This document shows, piece by piece, positions 43,842 through 55,632 of a stretch of DNA of 64,000 nucleotides. Position 1 is the stretch's first letter. Every line of letters begins with the position of its first letter. A program made the position numbers and the translations under genes. This stretch comes from Arachnopeziza araneosa (Eukaryota > Ascomycota > Leotiomycetes > Helotiales > Arachnopezizaceae), in the NCBI GenBank assembly GCA_003988855.1, contig QYAI01000029.1:124001-188000 (forward strand). The letters run 5' to 3'. The notes beneath the pieces are model-generated. The model worked only from the letters and a program-made list of their open reading frames with translations, was not told the DNA's origin and did no database searches.

Positions 43842-45303
43842 TTACGCCAAAAGACCATTTTGAATCATCAGACGTCTCATATTGCCCATCTCTTGGGACA
43901 TATGGGCCGCCCTTCTTTTCACGTTTTCGGCTGCAACCTTTGTCATATTCGATATTGATTCGTCAAAAGTTGAAAGAGCAAAAGGACAAGTTTCTGCCTT
44001 TTGAATTTCTTCCACTAAGGTTGCTGCGTTGTCAAAAAGTTGCGATGTGAATTGAACCCATAGCAGCATTTGCATCGGTGCCGCATAGTTTTTGGGAGGT
44101 GTATAAGTCCCAATTTTGATTTCAGGGCCGTCCGCACAAATATCAAGTATATTTCTTGTGACCTTGTTCATTTCCATGAGAACAGCCATGTGCATGAATA
44201 TTTCATCGTAAATATCGATGAGTCGAAGGTGGCAAGATATGAGCAGCATGATAGAAGCATGATCAAGTGCTGGTCTTGGAGAGGTCTGTGCTGATGGCGA
44301 AGGACTGGATGTCGTCCTATCTGAAGGGGATTCGCCACTTATGGGACTATCCCAATCCATCGGAGGAGTTACTGGCAAAGGGTGGGAAAATTGACCGTTG
44401 ATACAACTGGTAATCAAGGAAGGATAAATGCTGTTCAACCTTTCAGTCAAGCACAGCGTGTTCTCCACCTTAAAATTGTAAAAGTGTATTGCAATCGTCT
44501 TCATAGTCGCAAGATCCATAGAGTTATTCTTGTCATGGATAGATTGTGGTGGAATCGTCTGCCTATGCTCAAGCAGGTCGATGCTTAACTTTGAGAGATC
44601 TCTGATGCAATCCTTCACCATTTCGTCAATGGACTCCGTGTCCACTGTACCATTCAAATGTGAAACATTTCTCTCCACGCCTAGTCTGCTTATCTGAAAA
44701 GTATTTTCTTCCGCGTAATGTAAATTAGGAGGAATAGGATCCATAGCGGTGAAGGTTTTGGGCTCAATTTGCCGAGAAGTCATAGGGTCGAACTCAATAG
44801 GCATCAGGAGTGTTTGTCCATCAAAACCTAAATCGAAGTGAATATTATTGATTGGGTCTCCAAAGTTTGGAAACAAGTTCATTGCCCAATCTGGGGGGTA
44901 TGAATCATCAATGATCGCTTGATCTACAGGCCATGTAAGGTCAGTTTCTGTACTTTTATCTATCAAGCATCAGTGAATATTCAAACGAGTGTGGAGTGCC
45001 ACTACTGTGATTCATTTTAGCATTATGCTCTGGCCTGGGACGCTTTCTCTTGTGGCTCTCATCTGAGCTATTGTCACCAGTTGCATCTGTCGCTTCCACA
45101 GCAGGGGTCTGGAAATCGGCCAGTACCGAGCCACTTTTCAAATTGTCCTTGGGCGGTTTCTTTTCTCTGAAAGGACTGTATTTGCACGGGATTTTGGCTT
45201 TGATGCATCGCGAACAGCTCTCATCATCAGGCTTTTTTGGGCAACGGACTTTCTGGCCGTGACAACGATCACAGGCTGCACGTAGTCTGATATCTTCTTC
45301 CAT
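43842..45303 (-). CDS. Zn2Cys6 transcription factor, AflR-like cluster
   Basis: Two exons (45303-45006 and 44959-43842) around a 46-bp intron give 471 aa. The N-terminus has RAACDRCHGQKVRC, then CSRCIKAKIPC; the arrangement C-x2-C-x6-C-x8-C-x2-C-x6-C and the CDRCHGQK wording are those of AflR-type regulators often found with secondary-metabolite clusters. A basic, nuclear-signal-like KRKRPRPEH follows at about residues 85-95. The C-terminal half contains ALDHASIMLLISCHLRLIDI and an amphipathic helical region resembling the AflR C-terminal domain. No biosynthetic genes are adjacent; the nearest neighbour is the oxalate decarboxylase, about 1 kb away on the same strand. A role in regulating it is speculative. 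Confidence 0.87.
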
Positions 45304-46433
45304 TCTGTTTGAGTAATGAGCTGTCCTAGAGTTGAAGTGGACTAGAACAGGCGGAGTTTAGTTGTACCAATGAGATAGAGTTGCCGTAGCCGAATACAAT
45401 TGAGCCGCATTCGAAATTTTAACAGCAGCGTACAGGACAAGTTGATATTTTATTGTCTGTTGAGAGCTGTGAGGTGTCCAGGTTGACAGTACGCGTTGAA
45501 GGCGCAGTTCGGCGTTCGTTCGTGTATGTAGATATACATGTCATGGATCTATATATTTACGTAAACTTCACAAAGGGAAGAGCGGACAAAAGAAGGAAAA
45601 CAGGTGTGTTTAGATTAAATCGGCATTCGAACGTAACACTCGGCGTTCATGACTAAGCTATCACTTTACTGATTTTGAACTGTGAAACTTTACAAGTCTT
45701 GATTCGATAGAGTTAGGCAGAAAAAGCTGTCGAATCATAATCGCTGTCCAGGACGAGTCAAGAAACAATGAAATCGTGGCTTCAACTGGATATCATGGCA
45801 CGTGATATAAGTCATTGTACTAAGGTAGGTATGTAGGTAGGCAGGTACCTACCTAGTAACCCTGAACCGCTGGGTAGTTTGCCTTGGAGGGAGTATTGCA
45901 ATTTAAATTTACGGATTTTGAGGGTTACAAGGATTCACAATACGAGTACTGGGATGAGCAGAGTTGCCCTGCAGCTTGTTTTGCGCGATCACGCGGTATC
46001 TATCTCATGTTAAGCCAAATGATTAGGTGTTTCATGTATCTTCACTATTCAAAAATATAATATATATACTCATGGCGTTGCGATGCGTGCCTTGCGTTTA
46101 CAGTATATGAGTCTTTCTACCTGATAAAACATCGTCTTGGCTTACGGCTCTCTTTCATACACCACGTTAACAACGGAGCCGATATGACGAAGTGGAATGT
46201 GTTTTGCATGATGAGGGATTTACGAAATGATTGTTCTGGAAGTCGCAATCAAATTCCGGTTTCTGGTGAAAACTGCACGAATCATAACAAAGTATCGGAT
46301 ATTATTTCTTGCATAGCCACCACGTTAATCAACACCATAAAACCAACTATATCATCATCGAGGAGATGATTACAGATGCCAAGGGTTTATAAAAGCAACC
46401 CATCTCTCCTACTAGAATTCTCCTAAATCAAAG
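45304..46433. other. Intergenic spacer with GTAG simple repeat
   Basis: About 1.13 kb with no supported gene on either strand. It holds a short GTAG-type repeat (45825-45860) and a TATAAAAG box near 46388, about 45 bp before the next ATG, which is likely the promoter of the 152-aa gene. Confidence 0.5.
45825..45860. repeat. (GTAG)n microsatellite with self-complementary end
   Basis: Repeated GTAG/GGTA units run into AGGTACCT, so the right end is palindromic (TAGGCAGGTACCTACCTAG-like). It could form a hairpin. It lies in intergenic DNA. Confidence 0.65.
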
Positions 46434-47040
46434 ATGGGTCCAGATATTTGGTAGGTTCAAGTCGCTCCTCGCCATGCCGTCTTGCTAAGTCAAAATACAG
46501 GAATGTTCCAGTAATCTTCCGCGACAGGGCACAGCTACCATGCTCTGGTAGCGTTCGAGTAAATAAAGATCCAATCAACCATATCGTGAAGGTTGAAGTT
46601 AAGTTGGAGAATAGTACTTCTATGAGTTACAGTGGTAAGAAGAGCCTAAAACGCTCTTTGCTCTGTACTTAACTAATCTATTTAGTTGTTCCAACTACAA
46701 CACTAGAAATCTGTCGCTGTAGCAAGGCATACTACAGTCTTGATGATAAAGACTGGCTAGCAGGTGTCGAACTGCCACAACAAGCACACTGGCTTCGAGT
46801 CCGTGGATTGAAGGATGAGAAAGATGATGATGTTGAAGTACATTTTGCGTGGTATTTGGTCAGTCCACACGTCTATTGTGTTTATTAATTGTTAAGCCCA
46901 TCTAGATGCGTGATTGGGCTCGTTTGCAAAATTTGGCGGATCATCTGGTTGTTGAGGAGAAGGTGAAAATTGGAGACATGAAGAAAAGTTGGTGGGAAAG
47001 AAAGAAGGATAAACTAAAAGAGATGAAGACTGGGAATTAG
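46434..47040 (+). CDS. Small four-exon hypothetical protein
   Basis: Exons 46434-46450, 46501-46634, 46686-46858 and 46906-47040 total 459 nt, giving 152 aa in one frame. The protein begins MGPDIWNVPVIFRDRAQLPC and contains GSVRVNKDPINHIVKVEVKL, VELPQQAHWLRVRGLKDEKD and a basic C-terminal helix (DMKKSWWERKKDKLKEMKTG). No signal peptide or membrane segment is present, and no family is recognised. Support comes from consistent splice signals, a TATAAAAG box about 45 bp upstream, and frame closure over three introns. The 17-nt first exon is the weakest part. Two Cys in EICRCSKAYY might be functional, but nothing specific can be said. Confidence 0.68.
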
Positions 47041-47337
47041 TGGTCCTTCTACATCTTTAAGAACAGTCATTTCACAATTTTGCTGCCAAAAAGTGTGTAG
47101 AAAAGAATGAAGAACTCCTCCACAAGTTTAGGTTTGCGAATACCCCACGCAGTCACGTGATTATCAGCTGCAAGGCTGCGAGTATATACGGTGACCTTTA
47201 TCTCAGGCTGCGAAGAAGTTCGCAATTTACGTCAGGTTGGAGATGAATAACTTACAGAACTGATTAAGACGCTTATGAATCCATCCTATGCTTCTCTATG
47301 CGCGATATATACATCGCGTAACTAAAATTGATCATCT

Positions 47338-50285
47338 ATGTCTGCCACCTTCGATCATACTTTGGCAGATACCGAAAACGCCACAGCCTCACAAAACAAT
47401 GGAGGGGAGGGCCAACCTCAAGCAACTCCTACGGGTGGAGAGAACAGGCATCCCGAGAAAACGATATCCTGTGTCTCATGTCGAAGGCGAAAATTGAAAT
47501 GCGATCGGGTCAAACCACAATGTGGTACCTGTAAGAGGCTACATCACGAATGCGAATACCCGGAACGACGTAGGAATCCTGGCGTAAAGAGACGGAATAT
47601 GAAAGAGTTGGAGGCAAGACTCGGTACATTGCAGAATACAAGTACAATTTAAGTCTTTCTAATTTCTTGTAGCTCAGGTAGAGACTCAGCTCGTTGCCGA
47701 GTCAAAAACAACGAATACCGATTCCCAAAATGCTACAGCGACTAGCTTCGAGTGGAACTCGATGGATATGGAAATGAATCTAAATCTCGAAAGCGGCGAT
47801 ATTCTAGACTCTTTTGATATGATGCAGTCCGGCTTTGGCTTTCAGATGTCAGATACCGCGTCAGGGTTCGCAGCCGCTGATACTTTTTCACAAGAACTTC
47901 TAAGCCTTGGTTTACAAGAACCACTACCACCACAAGATATGATAGATGAATTGTAAGAAATGCCGTATATCACTTTACGTATACGCTGACGAGAGCAGAC
48001 ACGAATTATATTTCTCCAAATTTCATGTCACAATGCCCATAATACACAAATACCGATACTATGCCTCATTAGATAGAGCACCACTGCAACGACCTCCAGT
48101 CTGTTTGCGATATGCGATGTGGACTATAGCGGCATCTACGTCTGAAAAATATCACGCTTCCGAAGGTGTGCTTTATGAGCGAGCGAGGAGGTATATACAA
48201 GATGCTGAAATGAAGGTTTGCATCCCTCTTACTTTTTTGGTTTTTTTAAAAAAAAATCCAAATAATATTGAATTCTCTTTAAAATTAAAAATCTCCTCAG
48301 ATGTTGATGATTGAAATATTGGATTTGCGAAGAGGGGCTTTTTTAACTTCCTCAAGTATATTTCAAGATGCGTGTTTTTGATATTAGAGTTTAGCCGTTG
48401 CGTAATACGTGGCATGCTTCTCTTCAGATATCAATTATTTTCTAGCCCGCTTAAACCTGAAATTCTGACTTCTATAGGGACATGGAGAGGTATTCGTTTC
48501 GCTGTATCATGCTCAAACCTGGGGATTAATTGCTCACTATGAAGCAAAGAGAACGCTCTTCTCACGCTCATGGATGAGCACAGGCAGGTTAGTAAGAATG
48601 GTTCAGATGCTCGGACTTTACAATCTGGATGGCGAGGAATCAGATGCAAAGCAAATCCTTCCAGCGCCTCGAGATTGGATTGAGCTGGAAGAACGTCGGA
48701 GAGTATTCTGGGCAGCATATTATGGTGACCGGTGGGCAAGTTCTGGCACTGGATGGCCGCTGCTGATACAAGAAAATGAAGTACGAAACAGAAAGCTTTG
48801 TAGCGTAGTCGCTGACGTTATGTTAGATTTTCACTAATCTTCCTGTTTCAGATGAAGCATTTGACAGCGGCACGATGCAGCAAAGTATCTCTCTCTCGGA
48901 AGCCCTTAATCCAGAAGGTGCTCCCAAAATTTCCATATTTGGTGGAGTAATTTTGTCTGCAGCACTTTTCGGTCGGAACTTTCAACATCTTCAAAATTCT
49001 GGACCCAAAAGTCACCCGGAGGATGTCGCCAATGGAGAATTCTGGAAAAGGCATCGTCAAATGGATAATATCCTCTCAAATATCTTCATGTTCTTACCTG
49101 ACCAACTGAGACTTCCTACTGGAATTCGAAACATGAATATTGTTTTCATTCACATGAACATTCATTCTTCCGTGATCTGTCTTCATCGGGCCGCTGTTTT
49201 GACTGGCATACGGTATCGGGTGGATTCGAACGTAATCAGACAAAGCCGCAATCGTAGTCTCATGGCCGCCGAAGAAATTGCGAATATCATGCGACTGGTC
49301 TGTCACGTAGACATCTCAAACGTCAGTATCACTCCTTCACGAAGCCTTAAATTTTCTCACGGTTCAAATATAGATGAACTCTTGGGTCGGCTTTTGCCTC
49401 TATGTAGCCGGCGGAGTTTTTTTGCAGGACACAAAGTCAGCTCAGCCAAGCCCCCAAAGTCTAACTAGCCTCGAATTTATTCTCGCAGCAATGAGAGCTG
49501 TTGGAAAATTTCATAACATCACAGGTCACTTCACTGCACAGTTGGAATTGGATATTGAAGCTGCTGGCGTCGGAGGTAAACTAAAACTCGGTAAAGAAAC
49601 CGACTTAAATCTACCGATAAATGGAATTATACCAGAACGAAATGGCATTCCTATGACCATTCAAAATCTGAAAGATCTGATGCCTGTAGCTGCGGGCCCC
49701 GATTTCTCGCGACAGGAATCTACTGCTACTGGCTATGATCCTGGGTTTGTCGAAGAACCAGTTGGAGGGCAATTTTGGACAGTTCTGACAGCTATCTCAC
49801 GTCAGGAAAATGACGATTCAGGTTCGGGAAATAGCCCAACTGTTTCTGGACAAGAAAATTATAATTCTAGCAAAGCTGATCAGGCTGTCAACGACCTGTC
49901 AAATGCCCAGAACGACAGCCCTCATGCTCGTCGTCACTTCTTAGCAGGTGCTACTTTCTCGGCCCATAGCAATGGCGCTTCAACTTTATCAAGCCACAAC
50001 TCTTCTAATAAAGAAGCTTCCAATAGCCCTTCCACGTCCACAACATCTAACACGATGCACTTTCCATATCGACAAGCGACACCTAGCAGTGCTAATACAC
50101 CTAGCGGTCAGACCTTCACGATGCCGGCTGCCATAGAAGATATAGAGCTCCCTCCAGAATGGTCTATCCCGCCGCAGGATCCCTCTTCTGCATACAACAA
50201 CCGAATTTCAGGACTTATGGCTCCATCATTATGGAGCCCAAAATCAACACTAGACGAGACCAGTATAAGTGGAAGAATGATCTAA
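47338..50285 (+). CDS. Zn2Cys6 transcription factor, 830 aa
   Basis: Six exons (47338-47623, 47673-47952, 47999-48215, 48478-48780, 48827-49321, 49374-50285) sum to 2493 nt. The Zn cluster is CVSCRRRKLKC, then DRVKPQCGTCKRLHHEC, followed by a basic linker (ERRRNPGVKRRNMKELEARL) and a short coiled coil for dimerisation. The fungal-specific middle domain contains FHVTMPIIHKYRYYA, LVRMVQMLGLYNLDG and ELEERRRVFWAAYYGDRWAS, with IFTNLPVSDEAFDSG downstream. The last about 250 residues are Ser/Thr/Asn-rich and disordered, typical of an activation region. The intron 48216-48477 (262 bp) is unusually long for this window and contains an A/T homopolymer. Expected location is nuclear; targets are unknown. 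Confidence 0.9.
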
Positions 50286-52217
50286 ATACTTGGTTTGCCA
50301 TAAAATCAGATATCACAATGGTTTTCGTCCTGATATTGCCTAATGTATAAAGTACTCACTCCTATGATTCTTTCGTTTCTGTTATTTCACAGGTTACCAT
50401 GTGTACGTGGGTAAGGTCTAGCTCTTAAAGTATGAAACTGGCGTTAAAAGTGGGTGATATCGACTTGAGAGTGAAATTTCAAATCATACATCGGTGGGAT
50501 ACTAGACGGAAGGCTTGGAAATAGCTGGTACCAGTAGCATATACTCTCCTCTATATTAAATACCTATAAGATAAATCAGATAATATATGATTTCTATTGC
50601 AACACTTGACGAGCCGCTGTGTCCTGTTGTCTAGGGACTTAAGGAAAGAATCAACATTACTTCTTATGCAAACTAAGTTTCGTGCAGGGAAGTGACAAGT
50701 ATCTTTCAGCAATTGTTTGAGTCAATTTCCGAAAATATCCAGCTTTTTTAAAATAACATCAAGAAAGAGTCCAAATTTGAGCGCAAATGTTCACAATCAC
50801 CTATACTTTATACACGTAGAGACGTAAAGTTTGCCATGTGAGCCTGATAATATGTCCAAGAACACCATGACAAGCCTGAGATGCTCTCCCGAACAGCCAA
50901 ATGAGATAAGAGAAGCCTTTTCCTCAGCTGTGAATTGAGGCGAAATCCGCTTGATTAGAAATTTACCTAAAATTAAGGTCAAATTGATCTCAAGTTGAGA
51001 CAAAATCTCCTTTCCACGAATTGAGATTTAATGGTGGGCTAAAATCGGGGTCAAAATTATTTGNGGTGAAGGGTGAATGAGGAGAAGAAAAGCAAAGTTC
51101 CAGTTGGGCCAGGTTGGAAGAAGTTCTCGCTTAGCCCTCCCTCCCGAGCGAGACTAACCTCTTTCGGCCGACTTGGGCTCTGGCGATCAAGCCTTGCCAC
51201 GTTCCAGTAATAAAGCCATACCAGCGGCCTTCCTGTCAGAATTGTTATGCTTCAAAGCGTGTCTTGACAACAACAAATATTATACCACACCATTTCTAAC
51301 CACGTCTACTGGATCAGGAGTTAATGCGCATACAAGACTTCTTACCCCTGACTTCCAGAGGACCCCTCGCAACGTCAACAAAGCAAGAGGCTACTATGCG
51401 CGGGTCAAACCACATCATTCAGCACCACTGCTATACACTTTTTGATTAGTCCCGATCATATATAATCATCAAATTCTTCTACAGAGGTAATATTTCCCTT
51501 GCTGGCGTGCTTGGCCCCTTGTGGGAAATTCGAGGCTGATTTGCCCAAACGCGGCTACCATTTTCGCGATTCCTCGAAAAAGTCCGTAACGCATGAGTTT
51601 TTGTTCAAATCTTGTAAATAATATACGTATGAGTACTCATTCGATAGAGCTCTCTCCAGGCTTCAAATCTAGCCTAAGAAAGTGACCAAGATGTCATGAA
51701 TGATGCATTTGATCTCGATGTTTGGTGATGGGTGGGGATGTGGGCTAAAGGGCCGCCTCGCTTTCCACGAGGCGGTGGTCAGGGATTACCCAGTCGAGCT
51801 AGTTAAACCAATTCTCCCCGACACTTGGATTCTTTCTACTTCTTCTTCGCACAACAACGCGTAGTCAGCTCGCAACAATCAACCACCCAACCACAGTTCT
51901 ACGAATCCATCACCAGAAACCTATGCGACTTCTTTGACCCGGTTTCTGGACCTAAGACGCGTCGAAAGCTCATATCAGTGAGTACCACCCTTGATACCCC
52001 ACGAGGGCGACGACGCCATTGTGCCAGACCGCTCCCTTGCACCTCCCTCTGAACGTCCAGTCATACCATCTTCCATCCCCGCCGGCTTCTACATCCCCAG
52101 CCACTGTCCGAGAGTACAATAACTTGGATCCAGAGGGGCATATCATTTCTGACTTTGGGTTTCCCCAGGTTCTCCGGCCACGAACTGGATCCTTCTGAGT
52201 GCTAGCAACGAGGAACC
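50286..52217. other. Intergenic region upstream of the Itc1-like gene
   Basis: About 1.9 kb with no supported gene. It contains an ambiguous base (51064) and a perfect 8-bp hairpin (51753-51775). A pyrimidine-rich, CAACAATC-containing stretch from about 51820 looks like a transcribed leader of the Itc1-like gene; this leader may itself be spliced. Confidence 0.45.
51753..51775. repeat. Perfect 8-bp inverted repeat (GC-rich hairpin)
   Basis: CCGCCTCG and CGAGGCGG are separated by seven bases, giving a stable hairpin of GC-rich DNA about 440 bp upstream of the Itc1-like start codon. It could be a dimeric factor-binding site or chance. Confidence 0.5.
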
Positions 52218-55200
52218 ATGGTATACTTTCTTTGTTTCTCCTCCGCTAAGAATCTTTATTAATAAAAATAAGGTCCTCTTCAAGAGAAAACCGGTCCAAT
52301 ACCTGCCGCCGCCTGAGATAGACAATGATGACACTGAGGTACGCTGTCTGGCTAGGACTTGCTACAGACTTAAAGCTAATGTGGATGGAAGGTCTGGGTC
52401 ATCAAGCAGACTGGCGAGATATTTGCGACATATGAGGATTACCTCACTCGGTAAGATCCTTTTGGAAAAATATTTGGATATACTAACTTTATTGTTAGGA
52501 TGGACTTTTACAAGCAGGTCAGTTGTGGGATATGGAATTTATGTCACGTATTCTTTCTGACAGTACTCAGCGCCGGTTCATCTGCCAGATCACAGGTCAT
52601 TCGGGATTAGACTTTTTCGAGGCACTGAAGAGCGAGGTAAGGAGAAATATGGCGGACTTGTGTTGGTGGACTCCTACTAACTCCTCACAGCTCGCAGGCG
52701 CGCAAGAGGTCGAACAAGCGTTCCCGGAGGCCCTCAAAGGGCCAATCCTTCGGAGAGTTCAATTTCAAACCATATCTCGGATTGATACCCTCGTCGACCT
52801 TATTTACGAAGAATTTCGGGCAGACTACTACCCAGGAGAGGCTGTGACAGTGCATGTAATTTCTGGTGAAAGACTTACGGGTGTTGTCAGAGACAAATCT
52901 TCTTTCGGACCTAAGATCCTTCCTGACGGCTCTATGAACCCTCCCTTCTCCAGATACTTCGTCAGCCTTGATAATAGACCCGAAGAGGAAGCTGTGGTGG
53001 ACGACGCGCATATTACAAGGGACCGCAAGATCTTTACAAAGCAGGTTTTGCGGTCTTTCATTAAGAAAACCGTCACGAGAGAAGCATGGACAGGTGCCCC
53101 ATGGCAAGTAAAACATGATGTCGCAAAACTTTACCACATCGATATCAGGGTACCTCCTCATCTTCGCTACGAGAGCAAAGCTGCAGAGAGGAAACAAAAG
53201 CAACAACAACAAAAGACTGCGCCAGATTATGAAGGCATGATTGGCAGCTTTCCAGGCAACTCCGTTCATAAACTTCCTGAGTTGAAACCAGCTCCCAAGA
53301 GTCATAAGAGTAAACAGCAGCAGGGTCAGCAACTGGCCAAGAGTAAGCAGCAGCCGTTCTTGAATCCTGCTCCTACAAATCCTAACACTCCCCAATTTGT
53401 TCCCCAACAACCTACCTACGTATCTCACACGTTTCAAGCTACCGGCCCACCTCCTACTGTGGGACCACACGGAGGACCACACTTTGCACAATTTCACACT
53501 CAGCAGTTCGCATTTCAACCACTGCAGTCAATGCCACCCGCTCCAGCGCCACCTCCGCCTATTAAATATCCAATTGAAGATTTACAGATTGCTCCTCGGC
53601 CTGAGGCGAGAGAACGTCCACCATTGAAGTTCTTCTCTCAGGATACTCCATTAGATAGTGGTAAGAAGAAGGGCGAAGGTAACGGCATCTTGATGAAATC
53701 GGTTGGCCTATTACTTGAGTCATGGGATACCTTGGCTGTGTACTGTGAAATCTTCATTTTGGATTCCTTTACATTTGATGATTTCGTCCAGGCGATGCAA
53801 TTCTCGTCTGAAGATGTCGATTGTGAGTTATTTGTGGAGATTCACTGCGCTGCATTGAAGATGTTAGTCGCTCTCGAAGCAGAAGGTGGTAAAGTCTTGG
53901 TTCAGTTGCCAGAAATGGAAGAAGATGATGAGGAGGATGATTCTGCTGCTGAACCAAGCCCTCCTCCAACTCCTACTCCTGAACCTGAGCCGAAACCGAA
54001 GGGAAGAGCCACTCGAAGTAGCTTGGCAAAAGCAGAAGCTGAGGCTTTGAAAGCAGACCCTCTCCCAGTTAAAGAGCCTACGCCCGAACCTAAAAGCACT
54101 CACCGTGCAGCCGAGATGCAAGCTGAAATTGGGTGGATAGACCGGTTGAGAAAGCGAGATTTCAAGAATGGTGGATGGCAAATCATCATGATTGGGCTCC
54201 TCTACCAGCTCTCTAAAAGCCCTCGTCACTTCAACACTTGTGAGACCTTGCTTAAGGAACTTGCACCACTGAGCATGGAGCCTACACCTGAAACTGCTCG
54301 CCAACAATATGCCAAACTCGATATTAACCTCCGAGCTCAGGCACTTCAAATTGTGTGCCTTCTTTGTGCCGAGACAAAGGCAGTTCGTAACTATATGGAA
54401 GAGTGCAGCGAGTATATGACTAGTTTCCGAAAGGAGAAGATCCAACATCAACGAAAACGCAAGGAATTGTAAGTGAATATCAATAACCACGTGATTAGAT
54501 TCTAACTTTAAGCAGGATTGAGGAACTAAGACTACTGAATGAAGAGCGCAAGATTCTTCTACCTGATAACATGCCACCATCTCCAGTACCCGAAAATAAA
54601 GCTTTGAGTGTTGATGTTAAGATGACTGGTGTTGAAGACGAAATACACGATTCTAATGGTGATGAGACTATCGATACTGATGAAGACCCGCATCAAGGAC
54701 GGTCATTGCGCAGAGGACAAGATAGAGCAGCCGAGAGAAAGCGAAAACGCGAAGTCCAGCAAGAGAAGAAGGAAAAGGCTGAAGCTGAAGCCAAGCTTCC
54801 AAAGCAGTCCAAGCAGTTTACAAAGCTCATGAAGGACATTCAAAAGAAACAAGATGCTATCAAGGAATGTGAGGAACAAATCGCAGTTTTGGACAACGAC
54901 TTGCGAGAGGCAGATTGTCCTCGAACTCGTGTGCTAGGTAAAGATAGATTCTGGAACCGGTATTATTGGTTTGAACGAAATGGCATGCCTTACGCTGGCT
55001 TGTTCACGAGCTCAACTGCGGATGCCGGCTACGCCAATGGTTGCATTTGGGTTCAAGGTCCAGACAATATCGAACGCGAAGGTTATATCGACATGAAGCC
55101 CGAATGGCAGAATGAGTATAGAATGAAATACAAAATGTCGGTTCCGGAGCGGAAGAAGCTGGAAGAGGGGCCAACCAGTCTCAGTAATGCTCGCCAGTGG

Positions 55201-55632
55201 GGCTACTACGAAGATCCGGAATCCGTCGATACTCTGATCAATTGGTTGGACATCCGTGGCACCAATGAGATCAAGCTTCATAAGGAGCTCAAGCTGTATC
55301 GTGACAGAATTGTTAAGAATATGGAGAACAGAAAAGAGTACCTCAATCCCTCAGAAGAAAAATTTGTTGAGTCAGGTCCTAAACGCATGACGACTCGTCG
55401 GAAAGAACAGCCAGTTGATCAGACTGTCTACCGTTGCTTAGCGTGGCACAATAGTACTGCTGTTGAAGAAATTGGTCACCTTCACTTTGATCAACCACGA
55501 CCTAGAAAACAGGCCAAAAAAGCTGCGCCTCCACCACCAGTCGTTGTTGAGGAAGAACGCCAGACTAGAAGCGAGACCAAAGGCAAGAAGGAGAAAGGAT
55601 CAGGCCGTCAGGGCTCAAGATACAATTTCTAG
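52218..55632 (+). CDS. itc1: Itc1/ACF1-type ISWI chromatin-remodelling subunit (WAC-DDT-WHIM)
   Basis: Seven exons (52218-52220, 52273-52338, 52392-52450, 52499-52517, 52571-52636, 52691-54468, 54516-55632) total 3108 nt, 1035 aa. The protein starts MVLFKRKPVQYLPPPE and carries a WAC domain (VWVIKQTGEIFATYEDYLTR). A Gln/Pro-rich linker follows, then a DDT domain (about 402-470: SWDTLAVYCEIFILDSFTFD), an acidic/Pro-Glu stretch, WHIM1 (about 551-600: RKRDFKNGGWQIIMIGLLYQ) and a WHIM2/WHIM3 region (DRFWNRYYWFERNGMPYAGL). Charged helices lie between. This is the non-catalytic partner of the Isw2/ISWI ATPase: WAC binds DNA, DDT-WHIM binds the ATPase and linker DNA, and the complex spaces nucleosomes and represses genes. 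Oddities: the first coding exon is only the ATG, and exon 4 is a 19-nt microexon. Confidence 0.94.

Noticed and set aside
41121..45303. Secondary-metabolite cluster suggested by the AflR-like regulator
   Set aside because: No polyketide synthase, NRPS, terpene synthase or tailoring enzyme is adjacent; only oxalate decarboxylase and unrelated genes.
52685..53518. 277-codon open frame antisense to the Itc1-like gene
   Set aside because: It lies wholly opposite the 1778-nt exon of a gene with clear WAC-DDT-WHIM domains and has no motif of its own; a coding shadow.
53864..54580. 238-codon minus-strand frame opposite the DDT/WHIM1 part of itc1
   Set aside because: Overlaps the strongly supported sense exon and shows only mirror-composition residues.
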